A stretch of 64,000 nt of DNA, taken from positions 62,001-126,000 of the forward strand of contig JASJFT010000018.1 in assembly GCA_030770425.1 (NCBI GenBank). The letters run 5' to 3'. Of the stretch, positions 43,983 to 55,561 are shown in pieces. The translations under genes and the position numbers were made by a program. Within the stretch, counting starts at the first letter, position 1; each line of letters starts with the position of its first letter. The DNA is from Darksidea phi (Eukaryota > Ascomycota > Dothideomycetes > Pleosporales > Lentitheciaceae). Below the pieces are notes generated by a model. It was not told the origin of the DNA, made no database searches, and saw only the letters and a program-made list of their open reading frames with translations.

Positions 43983-44183
43983 CGAATGAGTAGCAGCTAT
44001 CGCGTCGTCAAACCCATAGAATAACCTAAAAGGGTGATATAAAGGTATTCCGTCCCGAATCCCTTAAAACTGAAGAAGATAGTTAAAACTAGAGGGTATT
44101 GTGGTCGTTGCCTGAGGCTTACGATACGGCATGTCTGCGGGGGCAATGGCCCGAGCTTCATGAAAAAGGGCATAGCGCGTCAG
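43983..44183 (+). repeat. Dispersed repeat A, copy 4
   Basis: Begins CGAATGAGTAGCAGCTATCG and follows the 198-bp copy at 9238 to CATAGCGCGT, with C-to-T and G-to-A changes and one short extra stretch. No flanking duplication is seen. Lies between the membrane protein and the ABC transporter. Confidence 0.75.
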
Positions 44184-44704
44184 CGATAGGTATCGAAGGT
44201 GGGCCACTCCACTTCATTGATGCACGGAAAAGATGAAGCCGTCTTCATTTGTCATTTTGTCTTCATTTGTCATTTCGAAATAGCTGCATTAAGAGCTCGT
44301 GCATAAAACGCTCCAGTTCGTCGGGATTTAGCGAGCCGGCAATAAACATTAGAAACAAGCATCTGAAAGAACAGGGGTACGTCTATGGGCAAGGGAGTGC
44401 TAAATCCCGCAAAACGAGCGAAACGTGTATCAAGTACGGTTGGAAGATATCGCGTAGCAGTTTCACTACGTTTGATCGCTTTCTAGGCCTCTTTCTTCTT
44501 TTCTTGAAGGTGCGCACTACATCGAAGAGAACTTGTGTGCGTGTCTTCGTTCCGTAAATCACGGCTACCCTTCTTTAATTTAATCTTATTACATTACTTC
44601 TCTCCTTGACGCTCGTACATGTTAAACATTAGGCCAAGCATCAGATTCGGAAATATTAGACCAGAACGAAATAGCAGTGGGACTTGGTTTAGTCCTCTGC
44701 AGCG
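44184..44704 (+). promoter_or_regulatory. Upstream region of ABC transporter
   Basis: About 520 bp before the transporter ATG. A 102-codon frame here (44249-44557) is not recognised. Confidence 0.35.
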
Positions 44705-47700
44705 ATGGATACTCCTCATGCTAAAATCGAAGGTTCCAGAGAACGGGGCACCAGTACCTTCTACGCTATTGCACCTCCCGATGCGCTGGACGCTGGTGGA
44801 ATCAACATTGTGCCTTCAGGGAGGAGCAGTTACGAAGTTGAATCGCAATTGAAGCCCGAAACAGCGTCAGACAGTGGACTGATCACGCCACCGTTACCCC
44901 CCGACCGGAGATCGAAATGGACGAGGCCACTTTCAAGAGTAACCCAAAAATCATCCTTCAGACAGTCTACAAGGACGTCACGGGGCGCACGTTCCAGGCT
45001 ATCGTTCAGCCGTAACGCCACCGAGGAGGACATGATCCACCGTAACGCCGCCGACGAGGATATGATCCAGCTGCTTACAATGAATCAACGAAGATTCAGC
45101 AGGGTTATCGAGGGGATTGACTCGAACTATCCGAAGAAGAATGACCTGAAGGAGGTTGATAAACTGATGGAAAAGATCTTCGGTCGAATCAGACAGAAGC
45201 AGTCAGAAGAAGAAAGAACAAGACACCTCGGTGTGATATTCAAGAACCTTACGGTTAAAGGCCAGGCATCAGGAGTCGCGATACAGCCAACTGTTGGAGA
45301 TATTTTCCTTGGCCTACCTCGAGCTCTTAAGGGCCTTTCCCAAAGCAGGGCCGCGGATGAAGTTCAACCCATGAAGACAATTCTGAATAGATTCACTGGC
45401 TGTATAAGACCTGGGGAGATGCTTCTTGTGCTTGGTAAGCCAGGGGCGGGCGTTTCGACATTCCTGAAAGTGATCGGGAACCAGCGGGATGGGTTCGAGA
45501 AAGTGGACGGCAAGATCTCGTACGGCGGAGAGAGCGCAGCGACGATGGCTGAAAAGTATCGCAGCGAAGTCTTGTACAACCCGGAGGCAGATCTACAATA
45601 TGCCACACTCAAAGTAAAGGACACGCTAAGGTTCGCGCTCAAGACACGAACGCCAGCAGCTCACTCTCGAAAGGACGGCGAATCCCGAAAGGATTATGTT
45701 AGAGAGTTCTTCCAGGTAGCAACTAAGCTCTTCTGGATTGAACACACCATGGAAACCATTGTCGGGAACGAGTTTAAGAGAGGGGTGTCGGGTGGAGAAA
45801 AGAAGCGGGTTTCTATTGCTGAAGCATTGATCACAAAGGCCTCTATCCAATGCTGGGACGATCCAACACGAGGTCTCGACTCTAGCGCGGCGCTAGAATA
45901 TGTGCGAGTCTTACGCTCAATGACGAACATAGCACGCAATTCAACTGCTGTGGCTTTATACCAAGCAAGCGAAGACATGTGGAAGTGTTTCGACAAAGTT
46001 CTGCTCATTGATGGCGGGGAATGTTGTTATTTTGGCCCCACTGAAACTGCTGTGCAGTACTTCAAGGGTTTGGGATTCGAAATGCCCGAGCGGTCGACTA
46101 GTGCTGACTTCCTGACGTCCGTATCAAGCGAATACCAGCGTCAAATACGCCCCGGGTTCGGGAATTTGATACCACGCACCCCACGAGCATTCGCCGAGGC
46201 TTTCAGAGCTAGCGGTCAGCGGGCAAAGAATCAACAGGACATTGCGCAATTTGAAGGCAAGTTATATCATATGATGGAGAGGAGAAGGGACGCACAATCG
46301 AGTGCCACAAAGACCAAAAACTACGCACTGCCTTTCTGGAAGCAGGTTTTAGTTTTAGCTCATCGCCAGTCCTTAGTTTTGAAAGGGGACCCTCAAACAC
46401 TCGGTATGTCAAAGGCTTAACGTTTATTTCTAGAGGTTTTGCTAAAACAAAGTTAAGCTGGGAAATGGGGCGGTGTCTTGTTCGAAGCAGTTATCGTCGG
46501 CTCACTCTTCTTCGATATGCCGCAAACCTCCGACGGGATATTCTTGCGTGGCGGAGTGCTTTTCTTTATGCTCCTTTTCAATGCTCTGCTCGCTCTGGCA
46601 GAACTGACTCGTAAGATCGGCCGCTCCCGATCGTGTTTGACGTGGCTAACCTACTGTCGTAGCTGCGTTTGAGGCGCGCCCTATTCTGATCAAGCACAAA
46701 AGCTTTTCATTCTACCGACCAGCAGCCTACGCTATCGCCCAAACGGTACTCGATGTTCCTTTGCTATTCGTTCAAGTTACGATATTTAACCTCATCGTTT
46801 ACTTTATGTCGGGACTGCAACGAACGGCGACACGATTCCTCATCACCAATCTATTTCTTTACTTACTCACAATGACCGTTTACGCCGCATTCCGGGCTAT
46901 CGGAGCAACAGTCCCTTCGCTAGACGCAGCCACGAGATTTACTGGTTTGGGCATGCAAGCTCTCGTTGTGTATACTGACTACATCATTCCGCCGAAAAAA
47001 ATGGTATCTGGGCTCGCCTGGATTCGGTGGTTGAATCCAATCCAGTACTGTTTCGAAGCACTGATGGTAAACGAATTTGATGGTTTAGACATCAAATGCG
47101 TCCCCCCCAATCTCATACCTCCAGCGCCCTCGGCGCAGCCCCAATTTCAGTCCTGTACCGTACAGGGTGGTAAACCAGGATCTATCTCGGTCAGTGGCAA
47201 AGACTATTTGGAAGTGTCATTCGGATTTCGAAAATCGCATCTTTGGCGGAACTTTGGTATTATCTCGGTATTCTTTCTATTCTTCGTCGCTGTGACTGCT
47301 CTTGGCATGGAGGCACAGCGTCCGAGTAAAGGCGGTGGTGCAATCACCGTCTTTAAACGAAGCCAAACGCCGCATCCGAGAAGGAAAAGGATGAAGAACG
47401 ACGGGGATGAGGACGAGTACTCCGAGGACGATTACCCCGAAGATGCACACAGCAAGGAACAGGCAGAAAGCGTGCATCCCCCAGCTCGAGTCACGGAATC
47501 TCAGGCTACTTTTACTTGGCACAACGTCGATTACACCATCCCATATAAAGACGGAACGAGACAGCTGTTGCACAACGTCCAAGGATATGTAAAGCCAGGG
47601 AAGCTTACTGCGCTTATGGGATCATCAGGCGCTGGTAAGACTACTCTTCTTAACGTACTCGCGCAACGAATCCGTTTCGGCATTGTGACAGGCGACCTGC

Positions 47701-49526
47701 GGGTGGACGGGCATCCACTTCCGAGCTCTTTCCAGCGTTCTGCAGGCTTTGCCGAGCAGATGGATGTCCACGAGCCGTCCCAGACTGTCCGAGAAGCCTT
47801 GCGCTTTTCGGCGAAGCTTCGTCAATCTCAGAAGATACCACTCCGAGAGAAATACCAGTACTGCGAGGAAGTTATCGACCTTCTTGAAATGCGGGAGATT
47901 GCTGGAGCAGTGATTGGCACGCCTGGAGCGGGCCTCAATCAGGAGCAGCGTAAGAGGTTGACAATTGCGGTTGAGCTTGCGAGCAAGCCCCAGCTGCTCA
48001 TTTTCCTAGATGAACCAACGTCCGGGCTTGACTCGATAGCCGCGGCTAATATTGTGCGGCTCCTTCGCAAATTGGCCGATTCAGGCCAGGCAGTTTTGTG
48101 CACAATCCATCAACCATCGGCCATACTCTTTGAATACTTCGATATGCTACTTCTTCTCAAACGTGGAGGGCATATGGTATATTTCGGCGAGCTTGGACAC
48201 GGTAGCCGCACCCTTTTAGACTACCTTGAGAGACACGGTGCCCCTAAGTGCCCACCACAAGCAAATCCTGCTGAGTACATGCTCGAAGCGGTTGGTGCCG
48301 GGAATCCTGACCAGAAGAGCGAAGACTGGGCTGAAATATGGAGTCAGTCGAGGGAAAACGCGCTCTTGACTCAAGATATTCAAGATATGATCCGCCTAAA
48401 AAGAGCTTCCACGCCCCCTATGGAGGACTCCGCCGAATACGCTATGCCCGTCAGCGTCCAAATCGGCACTGTCGTCCAACGCTCCATTAGTTCCATGTGG
48501 CGTAGCCGAGACTACGTTACGGGCCTCTTCATCCTGCACATCTTCGTCGGCCTCTTCAGCACATTCAGCTTCTGGATGCTGGGCAATTCACAAATCGACA
48601 TGCAGTCCCGGCTCTTCACCATATTCATGACTCTCATTATCGCACCACCGCTCATGCAGCAGCTTCAGCCACGCTTCCTCGAGGCCCGCAACATCTACAC
48701 CTCGCGTGAAGCGAAGGCAAAGATCTATACCTGGTCTGCTTTCGTTACGGGAGCTATTGTCTCGGAGATCCCCTATCGCATCATCGCTGGAACCCTGTAC
48801 TGGGCGTGCTGGTACTTTGGAATCGGATTCCCACGCGGGAACCTTGTCCCGTTTAAGATTTGGATGCTTATCGTTCTGTATGAGCTCTTTATTCTGGGAC
48901 TTGGGCAGGGCATTGCCGCATTCTCACCATCCGTGGCTCTCGCGTCATTCTTCATCCCTCTATTCTTTATGTTTGTGATCTCATTCTGCGGAATTGCAGT
49001 ACCGTTCTTCGCGCTTCCAAAATTTTGGAAGTGGATGTATCATGTCACTCCGTTCACTTACTTGCTAGAAGCAATGCTTGGATTGGTGATCCACAAGGTG
49101 CCCGTCAAATGCTCGAGGGACGAGCTCGCGATCCTTCAGCTTCCGCCGGGGTTGAGCTGCGAGGATTACATGGGACCGTATGTGATGCAGGCTGGAGGCT
49201 ATGTGCAGGACTTAGCCAATGGGTTCTGCGGATATTGTCAGTTTAAGGATGGAGACCAATTTGTAAGTGCTACCACCGCCTTATGGTTTAGGAAACGAGC
49301 ACTGACATTTCCTTCTCCTACACAGGGAGTTAGCTTCAACGTGTTCGAACGCCACTTCTGGAGGGATTTCTGGCTCTTCTCGGCATACGTCGTGTTTAAT
49401 TTCGCCTTCGTCTACGGCTGCTCTTGGCTCTATCTGCAAGGCTGGAGGCAAATTAGGGCATTATTCAGCACGGCTCCAACGCAGGAGAGAGCAGAAGAAC
49501 AGAGCGTTGGCGATAAGAAGGTGTGA
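44705..49526 (+). CDS. PDR-type ABC-G multidrug/metabolite exporter
   Basis: Full-size pleiotropic drug resistance transporter, 1550 aa, exons 44705-46403, 46458-46610, 46663-49262, 49326-49526 (4653 nt). Layout is NBD-TMD-NBD-TMD. NBD1 has Walker A GKPGAGVST, signature VSGGEKKR and degenerate Walker B CWDDPTRGLDSS. NBD2 has canonical GSSGAGKTT, a signature-like LNQEQRKRLTI and LIFLDEPTSGLDS. This asymmetry is normal for PDR pumps, except that the usual Cys of NBD1 (GAGCST) is Val here. Each TMD has about six helices. There is also a cysteine-bearing loop (CSRDEL, CEDYMGP, GFCGYCQF) near the end and an acidic linker before NBD2. The likely role is export of the cluster product, or self-protection. 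It appears intact. Confidence 0.95.
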
Positions 49527-49919
49527 GGGTTTTTTTTTATTGCGTTCCTATCGTCTAATGCTATTCACATGGAGAACATACTCAAGCGACTGTAATATTC
49601 GTTCGATCACAGGGTCGCCCTCAAGATGCAACACTCGCTAGAAGGGATTTCCAGGCGTAATTTTCAGAGCCAACTTTTTTCAATAGAGTCATTATATATA
49701 GAGTGGTGTGTTTTTAGACTACTGTGGGATTTAATAATTAAGAAGGTAGATCCAACAGTGCATTGATCACGCCCAATAGAGTAATTATCCCAGTGTCTGG
49801 ACAACTCTCATCATAACCATAAATTTCCATATTATAGGATAACACTATTGCCTCGGCATGTTGAAGGTAAGAGGAGACTGGAACAGCTCGATATAGTGCA
49901 AGCATTAGGTTTTATCCAC
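49527..49919. other. Spacer after ABC transporter
   Basis: 3' flank of the transporter. Nothing recognised. Confidence 0.4.
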
Positions 49920-50120
49920 CGAATGAGCAGTAGCCATCGCGTCGTCAAACCCGCGGCATAACTAAAAAAGGTGATATAAATGGGCATTTCGTCCCGAATA
50001 ACTTAAACCTAAGACAATTATTGAAACCGAAGGGGGTTATAGTTGTTATCTGAGGCTTATGTCACGGCATATCAGTGAGGGCAATGGCCCGAGCCCCATG
50101 GAAGAGGGCGTGGCGCTCGT
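49920..50120 (+). repeat. Dispersed repeat A, copy 5
   Basis: Starts CGAATGAGCAGTAGCCATCG and runs parallel to the other copies to GAGGGCGTGGCGC. It closes the terpene block on the right, as the foldback copy does on the left. Confidence 0.75.
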
Positions 50121-51803
50121 CTCTATTTATTCTGCTTTGGGTCACTCTACCGAGAACATTTCGAGAAGGTAATGAGCACTATGGGGATAAAAAACGGGGA
50201 GCTAAACATGGACATACCGTCCTACAGTGCGTGCTGTTTACCCTGTTGGGTGATCGGGGGTACTGCTAGTCCTACTTATCTGGATGAATATCAAATGTAC
50301 TCAAACGGACGCCGGTTTGGAAGAAGACGGCTTCAATCACACACTGTAACAAAATACATGGTTCCGCGAAGGTGCGACGACCACCCCGGCGACCGTGAAC
50401 TGCGCGGTCTTGCTTTGGCAGCTGAGCCAATCACTACAATACGTATCCGATAAAAAAGACTAATTTAATTCGAATTAGTAGGCTTAAAAGTTATTACCGG
50501 TAAATTGCGCTATATAGATAACTATAATTTCGAAAGTGGAATTTTGTTTCGAGGACCTTTTAAATAACGAACGCGTGCCTGTATATCAAGTAGAACTTCG
50601 GGTAATTCTACGATTCTTTAGAAGATGAGATGGTATACTACGCTAACGACGTTAACAGTATAACATACAAAACCAAACAGGCGATTCATACCATTCGATG
50701 TCACCGTCGGGCGGAGAGCTTAAGTCGGCCTGCTGCGTTAATTTCCTGGGCAGACGCTCACCAGTGAAGATCCAACGACCAAAGACAGTTCTTTCTGGGC
50801 TTTGTTCCGGTCAGAAAGGTAACGCTATCCAGGCAGATGCTGCAGACACGCGGCCTTGCGCACGTAATCCATCCGGGGGTTGGAGCGTAAGACAAGACGG
50901 TCGGAGATGGGAGGCTGACCAGCCGCGCGGACACCCAGGTGCGTGCCGAACTGGAGTAAACTCCGGCTCCTTTCCGGAATTAGATTTGCAAGCCGAATAG
51001 GGGACGGGCCGGGAAGGAGAGGATACAAACACTGTCACGCAGTAGTTGCCTGCGAGCCAAATATTAGATCGGCCCGATTGAGACCACACCTAACCAAACC
51101 CGCACAGCACCGTGCGCGCCTGCCCTTCAATTCGCTAAGCAAACGCCGCTTCGTCCTTCTTGAATTAGGTTGAGAAGCTTCCTCGGCAACCCGCTCTGCC
51201 TACGAACTGCCGAAAGTTTCGAAGTGGCGCACGCAGCCATTAGCGTGTGGTCCTTTCCCAGCTAGGCTGTTGTATGCGATCGCTCTGAATAAGGTTAGAC
51301 GCGTGGGTAGTAGGCCGTCTTAACTATTACCTCGCAGGTCAACGCCTGTTTTCAGAGGTCCGAATAATAGAGGGAGAAAGTTTTGGGAATAATACGATGG
51401 TTCGTGCTTTATTAATTTTGGAGGCTCTGCATCAACCCCTGCAAACAGTGTCTATGGTCATCAACCTCGGTGTTTTAGCTCTATTATACAGGAATACGTG
51501 GTATAATAAATTTCTACTATACGTCGACAAGGCTGGAAAGAGAGCAAGGAAATATCCCGACTATCGCGAAAATCCCCGCAAAGTTCCTGCCTGTCGAAGG
51601 GCGGACCGCCCTTTCTCCTCTGCTTGTGAGAGCAAGGAACGTGCAGATGGCGTGTTCATCATTTACAAGGCCATGCTGATCCTCGTGAAAATATAATATC
51701 GGCCATGTCTCTCTGCTCTTGATCTTTTCATTAGAAGCACAAGAAACTTCTCCATTCTTTCTATAACCCCATTGCGTAGCTCATACGCATTTATTCACTG
51801 CCA
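50121..51803. other. Gene-poor stretch between cluster and oxidoreductase
   Basis: About 1.7 kb; short frames at 50172-50453, 50698-51000 (with its antisense) and 51397-51696 resemble no family. The right end is the oxidoreductase promoter. Confidence 0.45.
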
Positions 51804-53467
51804 ATGGCGAAACTCACTAAATCAATCACTCTCTTTCTCCCGCTTCTTTCCATCAATGCCCTACAAGGCCCCTTTCCGCCCGTCGAAAACCCAACAATTT
51901 CCTACTGGCAAACCCCACCGAACCCCGATGTCGCCGACCGCCGGTCTCAGGAGCTCCCGTCTAGCGTCGACGTCGTGATCATTGGTTCCGGCATGACAGG
52001 CGCTGCTGTCGCGCACCATCTCCTGAAGAATGGTTCCCAGACCCAGCCTTTGCGCGTGGCTATGATCGAAGCTCGGCAGGCTTGCTCGGGCGCAACTGGC
52101 CGTAATGGCGGTCATATCCGGCCATCGTCGTACAGGGAGTACGCCGACGTTAAGGCTTCGGTTGGCCAGGAGCAAGCGGCAGCAGTCACACGACTGAGAG
52201 CCGCGCACGTTGACGCGTTCATTTCTGCAGCGAACGAGCTGGATGAAGCAGGTCGTGAGGCTGCTGAGGCTCGTCCTGTGGACAGCATTGATGCCTTTTT
52301 TACCACGGAGTCATATAACGAGGCAGTTAGCCTGCTCAACACGTTGAAGCAAGAAGTGCCTGATATTGGGGCCGAGTGGAGAGCGTGGGACCAGAAAGAC
52401 GCGAGAAGGGTAAGCAGTCATCTTATTTCTCCCTCCTTAATGGTAGGCTTCTGACATAGTTGGATCAGATATCGCTTATGCCAAGCACTGCTGGCATTCT
52501 CACTGGGACGCCCAAAGTCGCAGGCGCCCTCTGGCCGTACCGATTTGTGACACACACTCTCAAGGCATTACTTAATGCCTATCCAACCTTCTCGCTGGAC
52601 ACACACACACCTGTTCTTAACGTCTCGGCAATCAGCAATGGTACTTCGAACCAAGCAAATTTCGAGGTCACGACAACACGTGGTATCATCAAAACTCGGC
52701 ACGTGGTCTACGCAGCAAATGCATGGATTCCGCATCTCGTTCCAGGCCTAGACGGAAAGATTTCAGGCAGGCGACTGTCTATGAGCGCACAGCTGGGTGG
52801 TGCTGGACTTCCCAAAGCTGGCGAGTGGCCGGATTATACAGGCAATGGCAGTCTTCCGTCCGGCAGAGCATGGACCATGTATCGAGATGGCTTGGATTAT
52901 ATTGTCCAGCAGCCGAAGAACGGAGAATATATGTTCGGCGGCGGTGAAGGGAGGGCTGGCGGGCGTGATACGCCAGCTAACAGCGCTCTGGACGATAGTA
53001 TCCCTGTCGATCCTGCGGTGGCAGCCTATCTCAACGGCGCCCTGCCGACTTATTTCGGGTACGAGAACTGGGGCGCTGAGAGAACGGACTTTCCACAACC
53101 AAACGATACCGCTGTGTTTCCCGGTCGGACGAAGAGAGTCTGGTCGGGTATTGAAGGATCGTCGTTTGATGGCTTGCCAATCGTTGGCAAGATTCCAACA
53201 AGTATTACGCGCCGCGAGGTGATGAATGCCTCAAATGGTGTAGAGTGGATCTCCGCTGCATATGATGGCGAGGGAATGTGCTTCGCATGGCTATGCGGAC
53301 AGGCGCTGGGTTCGATGATGCTGGCTGGTGAGGCTGGTGGTAACAAACCAAGTCTTCCAGTCTGGTTCCCGACATCTCTTGAAATCACGGAGGAAAGGTT
53401 ACAGAGAAATCGTTCGGCTGAAGAACGTACTCTGAGGCTGGGGAAGAGGTTCTCTCGCATGGGCTGA
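51804..53467 (+). CDS. Secreted FAD-dependent (DAO-type) oxidoreductase
   Basis: 534 aa, exons 51804-52409 and 52469-53467 (1605 nt). ATG 51804 starts a signal peptide (MAKLTKSITLFLPLLSINAL), so it enters the secretory path. The Rossmann motif VVIIGSGMTGAAVAHHLL (GSGMTG 61-66) is followed by the family block GATGRNGGHIRPSSY, where the GRNGGH segment contacts FAD. The C-terminal block WSGIEGSSFDGLPIVGKIP and the FAD-closing DGEGMCFAWLCGQALG are also seen. This is the D-amino-acid oxidase fold used by fungal secreted amine, amino acid or sarcosine-like oxidases. The substrate is unknown. Several NxS/T sites occur. It could belong to the terpene block or simply lie next to it; repeat A separates them. 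Confidence 0.85.
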
Positions 53468-53602
53468 GCTTTTAGACCACGTTTATAACGGTCCACTAGC
53501 TTTTAACCTTGAGGGATAGCCCCAGGATCCTTACCTATAGTATAATTAGTTTTCGTAACGAAAAGGTTATAGAAGCTTATAAGATAAGAGATCGTCGCTC
53601 AC
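53468..53602. other. Spacer
   Basis: 3' flank of the oxidoreductase. No other feature. Confidence 0.35.
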
Positions 53603-53735
53603 GATCGACAGTACTGTGTACAGCTCTACAGCTCTATTATCGTGTATAAGGTGTGGGTATAGCACCTCTACTGTGTACAAACTCCTACTGTGTTTCGTGC
53701 GGACCTTCTGAAGAGACTCCCACTATGCAAATCCA
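53603..53735 (+). repeat. Dispersed repeat B, copy 2 (3' part)
   Basis: Shares TGTACAGCTCTACAGCTCTATTAT, ATAAGGTGTGGGTAT, ACAAACTCCTACTGT and CGGACCTT with 57546-57660. Joined with copy 1 at 12.5 kb it covers most of the longer copy at 57.4 kb. Confidence 0.7.
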
Positions 53736-54109
53736 AATCAAATCAAATAAGATAAGAGATAATAGCTTAGAGGAATGGCGCGAGGCTGAATCGGAAAGGT
53801 GTACCTTAATGAGGCTGTGCTAGTTTTTACTTCGTACTGACAAATGAGTATAGACCCTCTAGATTTTATCAAGTATTCTAGATTTTAAAGAATTCCTTTA
53901 TAAACAAGAGCGCTTAGTCTATAGACTATATTTCTAAAATGGTATACTAAACGAGTAAACCCCCCGGCTCTTTAATCTAATATATTACTTTATATCGCCG
54001 CTACCACCCTAAGGGAAAGAGATAGGAGGAAGCTTATTAAGGGAAGGATAAGTATTTTATAGACGTTAAAAGTACCAAGGTTAGTAGGGCAAGGAGAGAT
54101 ACCCGATAT
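53736..54109. other. AT-rich spacer
   Basis: TA-rich, no feature recognised; may include decayed 5' parts of the HET gene. Confidence 0.35.
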
Positions 54110-55134
54110 AGAGAAGCGAGGGACTACGCTAAACCCGAAGGGGGAATCCCTAGTTTGGGCACAGACTGACGCCCAAGTATTCAAGGCAGTTGTACTAGCT
54201 TGCTTGAAGCTGGACGGGAACTTGGATGCTATTCTTCTTGCACAATTCCCGGATCCCTATCTACGTCTGTCGTACAACCTCCTCTTGCCCGCCAGACGCA
54301 ACCCCTACGACGGCCTCTCGGCTTCCATGTTCGCCATGACCGGTCGTGTGTGGAGAGTTGCAGCCAACGTTGGAGCCGGACGAGATGCTTGTTTCGCCCC
54401 AGCCACCGATTGGCTGATTGACCTACCTTCTTGGGTCCCCGACTAGACCCAGCCGATATTAGCCCACATCGACCCTGCTCGTCACGTCAGCCTTCTTGAC
54501 ACATGTATGCCTGCACTATCGCTTTCGAGTCCCGGGGAAGTATACTACGACATTTACGGACCGGTCCTGAACGTAGAGGCTAAAATAATCGGGCGTGTGA
54601 CAGAGATGGGCACTGTAGCTTCGGTGCAACTCCTTTAGCAAGTCTTAGCAAGTACATTCTACCCCCGCACCGAACGACGCAGCACCACCCCAGATCCTGT
54701 GATGAGCGCCCTGACGGAGACCGCTATCAGCCTAGTGTGGCGGTCACACATGGCTCAGGTCTTCCTGTCTATGCGCATGGCAGTTCGCACATTGGACTTG
54801 TTCGACATACTGGCCTATATAAATGCAGCATATTCATCCGGGTACTTCACAATTAGAACTCAGCAGCCTGTTGAGGATAACCAGATTTCGGCAGGCCGGG
54901 GCGTATACGCAGGGTATGCACTTTTTCGTCACCAACACGGGGATCACGGGGAGTACGAGTGGCCCGGTGACAAGCCATAACTGCCTTGCGCTGATATGTG
55001 GGTCGACTGGTTACTTGGTATTAAGACCTAGTAATAACGGTTATGTCGTCGTTGGTGCGTCCTACGTTGGTGGTCGACCGAGAGCAGACAAAGCGTTGGC
55101 GGAAGCGCCATGGGTAAACATACGGCTGTGTTAG
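54110..55134 (+). pseudogene. HET-domain (heterokaryon incompatibility) gene, C-terminal relic
   Basis: Blocks of a HET-type protein occur in order but in different frames. The first is LLAQFPDPYLRLSYNLLLP followed by DWLIDLPSWVPD, the classic LPSWVPDW motif, where the final Trp codon is TAG (54444-54446). A YDIYGPVLNVEAKIIGRV segment (inner beta region) comes next. The last is GMHFFVTNTGITG...LALICGSTGYLVLRPSNNGYVVVGASYVGG, matching the end block (xxFFVTxxGxxGxGP, VPYVLRP, LVGExYVHG). The N-terminal HET signalling domain is not found upstream. The TGG-to-TAG change suits RIP on the opposite strand. HET proteins trigger cell death on non-self fusion; this copy cannot. Confidence 0.65.
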
Positions 55135-55561
55135 GGGGAGATGTCGAAGCTATTGGATGTCGAATGGCGAACAGCGATATTCTAGGCCGTTTACCTATGC
55201 GATGCTCGTACGCTCTCGTTCCCGTAAGAAAAAAGACATGTTTGATAACTACGTAGTTTCCTCGACGATTCCAGCCCTTTGCGCCCAACGATTGGACCGA
55301 CAAAACTCCCAGCAGATACCTTCTGGTTGCATGGGCAACCTAGGATATGGGCGCGACCATCTTGACATCTCCGGCCCAACGGGTTACTCATTCTTGGGGG
55401 CCTTATTACAATGGTGGGAAGTCATCGTCAGCTCTGTGCTTACTGTGCCGCGACGCTCACAATATAAAGATTGGCCAGTTCAACTTCCTGCATTCTGCCC
55501 CGTTCCCGTATAAATTTAGTCCAATAAAGAAAAAAGGAATTGAAACACTAACCACAACGCC
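55135..55561. other. Intergenic
   Basis: Short frames on both strands, none recognised. Ends at the 3' terminus of the next gene (-). Confidence 0.4.

Noticed and set aside
50698..51089. Overlapping frames on both strands
   Set aside because: GC-rich patch producing frames on both strands; no motif supports either.
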